A stretch of DNA of 64,000 bases from Amycolatopsis jejuensis (GTDB lineage: Bacteria > Actinomycetota > Actinomycetes > Mycobacteriales > Pseudonocardiaceae). The notes below the pieces were generated by a model that ran no database searches, was not told the origin of the DNA, and saw nothing but the letters and a program-made list of their open reading frames with translations. The position numbers and the translations under genes are program-made. The stretch is taken from NCBI RefSeq assembly GCF_000717335.1, contig NZ_JNYZ01000005.1:413043-477042 (forward strand), in the 5' to 3' direction. Below are positions 61,568-64,000 of the stretch, piece after piece; within the stretch, counting starts at the first letter, position 1; every line of letters begins with the position of its first letter.

Positions 61568-62470
61568 GTGAATCCATCGGAGCGAGAGCTGGGCTGGCTG
61601 GGCACCGGACGGCTGGGTACCGTCATGGCCGCGCGCCTGATCGATGCGGGGGAGCGGGTGGTGGTGTGGAACCGCACCACGGCCAAAACCGCGCCGCTGC
61701 TGGAAAAGGGCGCCCGCCGGGCCGGGAAGATCACGGATCTGGCGAGCTGTCCTGTCGTGTTCGTGTGTGTGTCGGCCGACGATGACCTCCGCCAGGTCGT
61801 CGCCGGGGACGACGGTCTGCTGTGCGCGCAGCGCAAACCCGGATTGATCGTCGATTGCTCCACTACCTCGCCCGGGGTATCGGCGGAGGTACGCGCGGCG
61901 GCGACCGTTGCCGGGGTCGGCTTTCTCGCGGCGCCCGTCAGCGGGAACCCGAGTGCCGTTGCGGAAGGTGCCGCCTGCATTGTCGCGTCCGGGCCGGAGG
62001 CGTCGTTCACCCGGGCCAAGCCGATTCTCGACGAGCTCGCCAAGGTGGCCGTCTACGCGGGCGATGGGGAGCAGAGCCGGCTGGTGAAGCTCAGCCTCAG
62101 CCTGTATCTCGGGGTGATGGTGCAGGCGCTGGCCGAGGTCACCAGCCTCGCCGAGAAGAACGGGACCACCCGGGCCGCCTTTCTCGAGTTCTTCAACAGC
62201 ACGGTGCTTGCCTCGGACTGGGTCCGCAACCGCACCGGCGACCTGCTGGCCTGCGACTGGACACCCACCGGCACCACCGAGACCCTGCGCAAGGACTTCG
62301 ACCTCGGTCTCGGGGCCGCGCGCGAACTGGACGTGCCGTTGCCGGTCAGCGTCGCCACCCGCGAGCGGATCGGGTCGGCGATCGCAGGTGGCCTGCGGGA
62401 CCTGGACCTGTTGTCGCTCTACGAGCAGCAAGCGAACGCCGCCGGGGTACGGCCGCCTCCCGGTTCGTGA
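61568..62470 (+). CDS. 3-hydroxyisobutyrate dehydrogenase-like enzyme
   Basis: 300 residues. GWLGTGRLGTVMAARLIDAG is the NAD(P) motif, IVDCSTTSPGVSAEVRAAA and LAAPVSGNPSAVAEGAA follow, and the catalytic Lys is in RLVKLSLSLYLG. GTG 61568 has AAGGGAG upstream; GTG 61559 is less likely. It would oxidise a beta-hydroxy acid. Confidence 0.88.
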   Translation: MNPSERELGWLGTGRLGTVMAARLIDAGERVVVWNRTTAKTAPLLEKGARRAGKITDLASCPVVFVCVSADDDLRQVVAGDDGLLCAQRKPGLIVDCSTTSPGVSAEVRAAATVAGVGFLAAPVSGNPSAVAEGAACIVASGPEASFTRAKPILDELAKVAVYAGDGEQSRLVKLSLSLYLGVMVQALAEVTSLAEKNGTTRAAFLEFFNSTVLASDWVRNRTGDLLACDWTPTGTTETLRKDFDLGLGAARELDVPLPVSVATRERIGSAIAGGLRDLDLLSLYEQQANAAGVRPPPGS

Positions 62471-62483
62471 GGCGACCGCGGGA

Positions 62484-63176
62484 TCAACCGAGCGCGGCCG
62501 GCTCCAGTCGGGAGATCCGGTCCACCATGCCTGCCTCGTTGTCCGCGAGGTGATCGGCAACCACGGTGCGGGTGCCGTCGGCATCTCCCGCTTTCACCGC
62601 GTCGAGAATGTGCGCGTGGACCTTGACGCGGCGCGTGCGTTCGGCTTTGGTGACCGGAGCGAAGTCGTAGACGAGCCGCGTGTAGCGGGCGGCTGCGGTC
62701 CAGAGCTGGTCGAGGGTCCGCATGTCCCATGCCGACGCGGCGGGCGCGACGAGCATGCGATGGAACTCCTGGTGCGCTTGCCAGACTTCCTCGGGGTCGG
62801 CAGCGGAAAACCGGCCGAGCAGCTCGGTGAGCGCGCGGACCTGGTCGGCCGACCCGAGTGCCGCGGCGCGGCCGGCGAGTTCGGGCTCGATCATCTTGCG
62901 CAGGCCGTAGATCCCGGTGATGTCCTCGCTGGACAGCGGCACGACCCGGGCGCTGCGCGCGTGCTTGAGCTCGATCAGGCCCTGCCCCTCGAGCCGGCGC
63001 AGCGCTTCCCTGACGGGAACGTGGCTGAGGTTCATCTGCCGGGCCAGCTCGGCGATCGAGAAGTTCTTACCCGGGGCGAGGACCCCGCGCAGAATCGAGT
63101 CCCGGACCTCGACGGTGACCAGGTCGACCGCCGAAACCTGATGTCCCGTCACCGGCCGGAACACGTGCTCGGTCAT
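62484..63176 (-). CDS. GntR-family (FadR/FCD) regulator
   Basis: 230 residues. The winged helix shows NFSIAELARQMNLSHVPVRE and ALRRLEGQGLIELKHAR. The FCD domain shows IYGLRKMIEPELAGRAAAL, AHQEFHRMLVAPA and VHAHILDAVKAGD with metal-binding His. It converges on the operon end, 13 bases away. It probably controls the 55.3-62.5 kb operon through the shared motif at 55275 and 63227. Confidence 0.9.
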   Translation of the reverse strand: MTEHVFRPVTGHQVSAVDLVTVEVRDSILRGVLAPGKNFSIAELARQMNLSHVPVREALRRLEGQGLIELKHARSARVVPLSSEDITGIYGLRKMIEPELAGRAAALGSADQVRALTELLGRFSAADPEEVWQAHQEFHRMLVAPAASAWDMRTLDQLWTAAARYTRLVYDFAPVTKAERTRRVKVHAHILDAVKAGDADGTRTVVADHLADNEAGMVDRISRLEPAALG

Positions 63177-63224
63177 GCGTTGCTCCTGCCCTGCCCGGTC
63201 GTCTTCCGGTCCGCCCGCGTCATC

Positions 63225-63237
63225 GCTATATCGTAGC
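63225..63237. promoter_or_regulatory. GntR-operator-like motif upstream of the GntR gene
   Basis: GCTATATCGTAGC lies about 50 bases upstream of the GntR start and shares its last 11 bases with the palindrome at 55275-55292. Autoregulation is inferred. Confidence 0.55.
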
Positions 63238-63306
63238 CTCTTGCCACTTCGAGGGGGTGAGGGCTCTTCCCAGCGACGTCGAGAGCAGGGGCTGTCGTTG
63301 CCGATT

Positions 63307-63330
63307 TGATAACACCAGATGCTGTTATCA
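63307..63330. promoter_or_regulatory. 8-bp palindrome upstream of broken dehydrogenase gene
   Basis: TGATAACA and TGTTATCA are perfect arms around 8 bases, ending 17 bases before the GTG at 63348. It looks like a regulator operator, kept although the gene is broken. Confidence 0.55.
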
Positions 63331-63347
63331 CAATCGGGGAGGCAACC

Positions 63348-63692
63348 GTGCGTACTCTTCGTTTTCGCGAGTACGGATCCGCGCTCGACGTCGTGCACCT
63401 GGAAGACGCCGGAGCTCCCGTGCCGGGTCCGGGTCGCCGTGCAGGCCTGCGGGATGAACCCGGTGGATTGGGCGCGGTGCAACGGATTGTTCGCCGGGAC
63501 GCTGCCGCGGGGGATCGGGCTCGAGGTGTCCGGCATCGTCGACGCGATCGGCGACGGCGGCCGGCGCATCGCTCCCGAAAGCGGTGGAGACGGCGCACCG
63601 CGGGCTGGGCGCGCTCGGACTCGACGCCGTGTTGGTGCACGGGGTTGGGACCACGGTCGGATACGCCGCAGTGCCAATCGCGCTCCGGCATA
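63348..63692 (+). pseudogene. Zinc-type alcohol dehydrogenase/quinone reductase remnant
   Basis: GTG 63348 after GGGGAGG opens VRTLRFREYGSALDVVHLED. A shift near 63420 moves the reading to VRVAVQACGMNPVDWARCNG and LPRGIGLEVSGIVDAIGDGG. A later fragment AVETAHRGLGALGLDAVLVH with GVGTTVGYAAVPIAL is in yet another frame. The GroES-like half is partly kept and the Rossmann half mostly deleted. Confidence 0.72.
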
Positions 63693-64000
63693 GCCGATCG
63701 TGTCCACGAACCGGCGGGTGGAAGCGATTTCGCGGCAGCTCAGGAACTCGGGGTGCGGTGCCAGTTCGGTGAGGACGCGCATCAGCACCACAGCCACGTA
63801 CTCGGCGATTACGCGCAACTGGCCGCGCAGGGCGAATTCGCGGTACCGGTCGCGCGTATTTTCCGCTGGAGGACTGGTGCGCCGCTGCTGAGCTGGGCTT
63901 GTCGGGGATGCCTGGTGGCAAGGTTGTCCTGCGGATTGCTTATGCGGTCGGGGCGGGTTCGAGTACGACTACCGGGATTGTTCGCTCGGTGTAGGTTGCA
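63693..64000. other. 308 bases at right edge, no assigned gene
   Basis: A minus-strand frame at about 63860-63690 reads RDRYREFALRGQLRVIAEYV and then AVVLMRVLTELAPHPEFLSC, which looks coding-like, but I recognise no domain and no boundaries. Nothing else is supported up to the edge. Confidence 0.35.

Overview
The window is GC-rich DNA with dense, often overlapping genes (many ATGA or GTGA junctions) and frequent GTG starts. Lsr2, oligoribonuclease next to tRNA-His, PadR, PucR and GntR regulators, two HtrA-like proteases, a P450 and many luciferase-like or acyl-CoA enzymes point to a soil actinomycete, probably of the Pseudonocardiaceae (Amycolatopsis-like). That placement is inference from gene content; no rRNA marker is present. 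Most of the window is accessory catabolic DNA.

Layout. 1-6.8 kb: a transketolase C-terminal part cut by the left edge, a strong hairpin region, then a plus-strand set: PucR regulator, alpha/beta hydrolase, GlcD-like FAD oxidase, MFS carrier and cupin. 6.8-10.5 kb (minus): molybdopterin oxidoreductase, 7Fe ferredoxin and ferredoxin reductase, tightly overlapping, followed by a moaA remnant. 10.65-11.6 kb: an AraC regulator. 11.9-20.7 kb (minus): a nine-gene operon with flavin reductase, luciferase-like monooxygenase, alpha/beta hydrolase, AraC regulator, acyl-CoA-dehydrogenase-like protein, SucC/SucD-like CoA ligase, C45 Ntn amidohydrolase and a PuuE/allantoinase-like deacetylase. This is the best candidate for an undescribed pathway, probably oxidative opening of an N-heterocycle followed by CoA activation. 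20.8-32.6 kb: PucR regulator and class III CoA-transferase (minus), then catC, catA, catB and pcaD with an acyl-CoA ligase, a citryl-CoA-lyase-like protein and a sugar-type ABC importer (plus). This is a catechol ortho-cleavage pathway whose CoA steps are not the usual pcaIJ/pcaF.

32.6-38.0 kb: housekeeping-like and stress genes (PLP dehydratase, HtrA-like protease, quinone oxidoreductase with HxlR, secreted protein, methyltransferase, Lsr2). 38.0-42.4 kb is a gene graveyard: frameshifted and deleted copies of a DHA2 transporter, LysR regulator, flavin reductase, dienelactone hydrolase, muconate cycloisomerase and muconolactone isomerase. An apparently intact PadR/membrane-protein pair with 39-bp tandem repeats sits inside it. 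42.4-48.4 kb: PIG-L deacetylase/TetR, FAD monooxygenase, P450, luciferase-like oxidoreductase, DsbA-like protein and MarR, with clear palindromic operators.

48.5-53.4 kb resembles core genome: HtrA protease with a Pro-rich repeat region, DUF3224, HerA-like ATPase, oligoribonuclease, tRNA-His and tRNA-Lys. An integrase remnant ends inside tRNA-Lys, marking an old integration site. 54.4-63.2 kb: a short-chain dehydrogenase, then a second plus-strand catabolic operon (SnoaL-like, ChrB-like, FAH-family hydrolase, acyl-CoA ligase, thiolase, bicupin, NIPSNAP, hydroxyisobutyrate-dehydrogenase-like). It ends against a GntR regulator, and a similar AT-rich motif lies upstream of both. The right end holds a broken zinc-alcohol-dehydrogenase gene.
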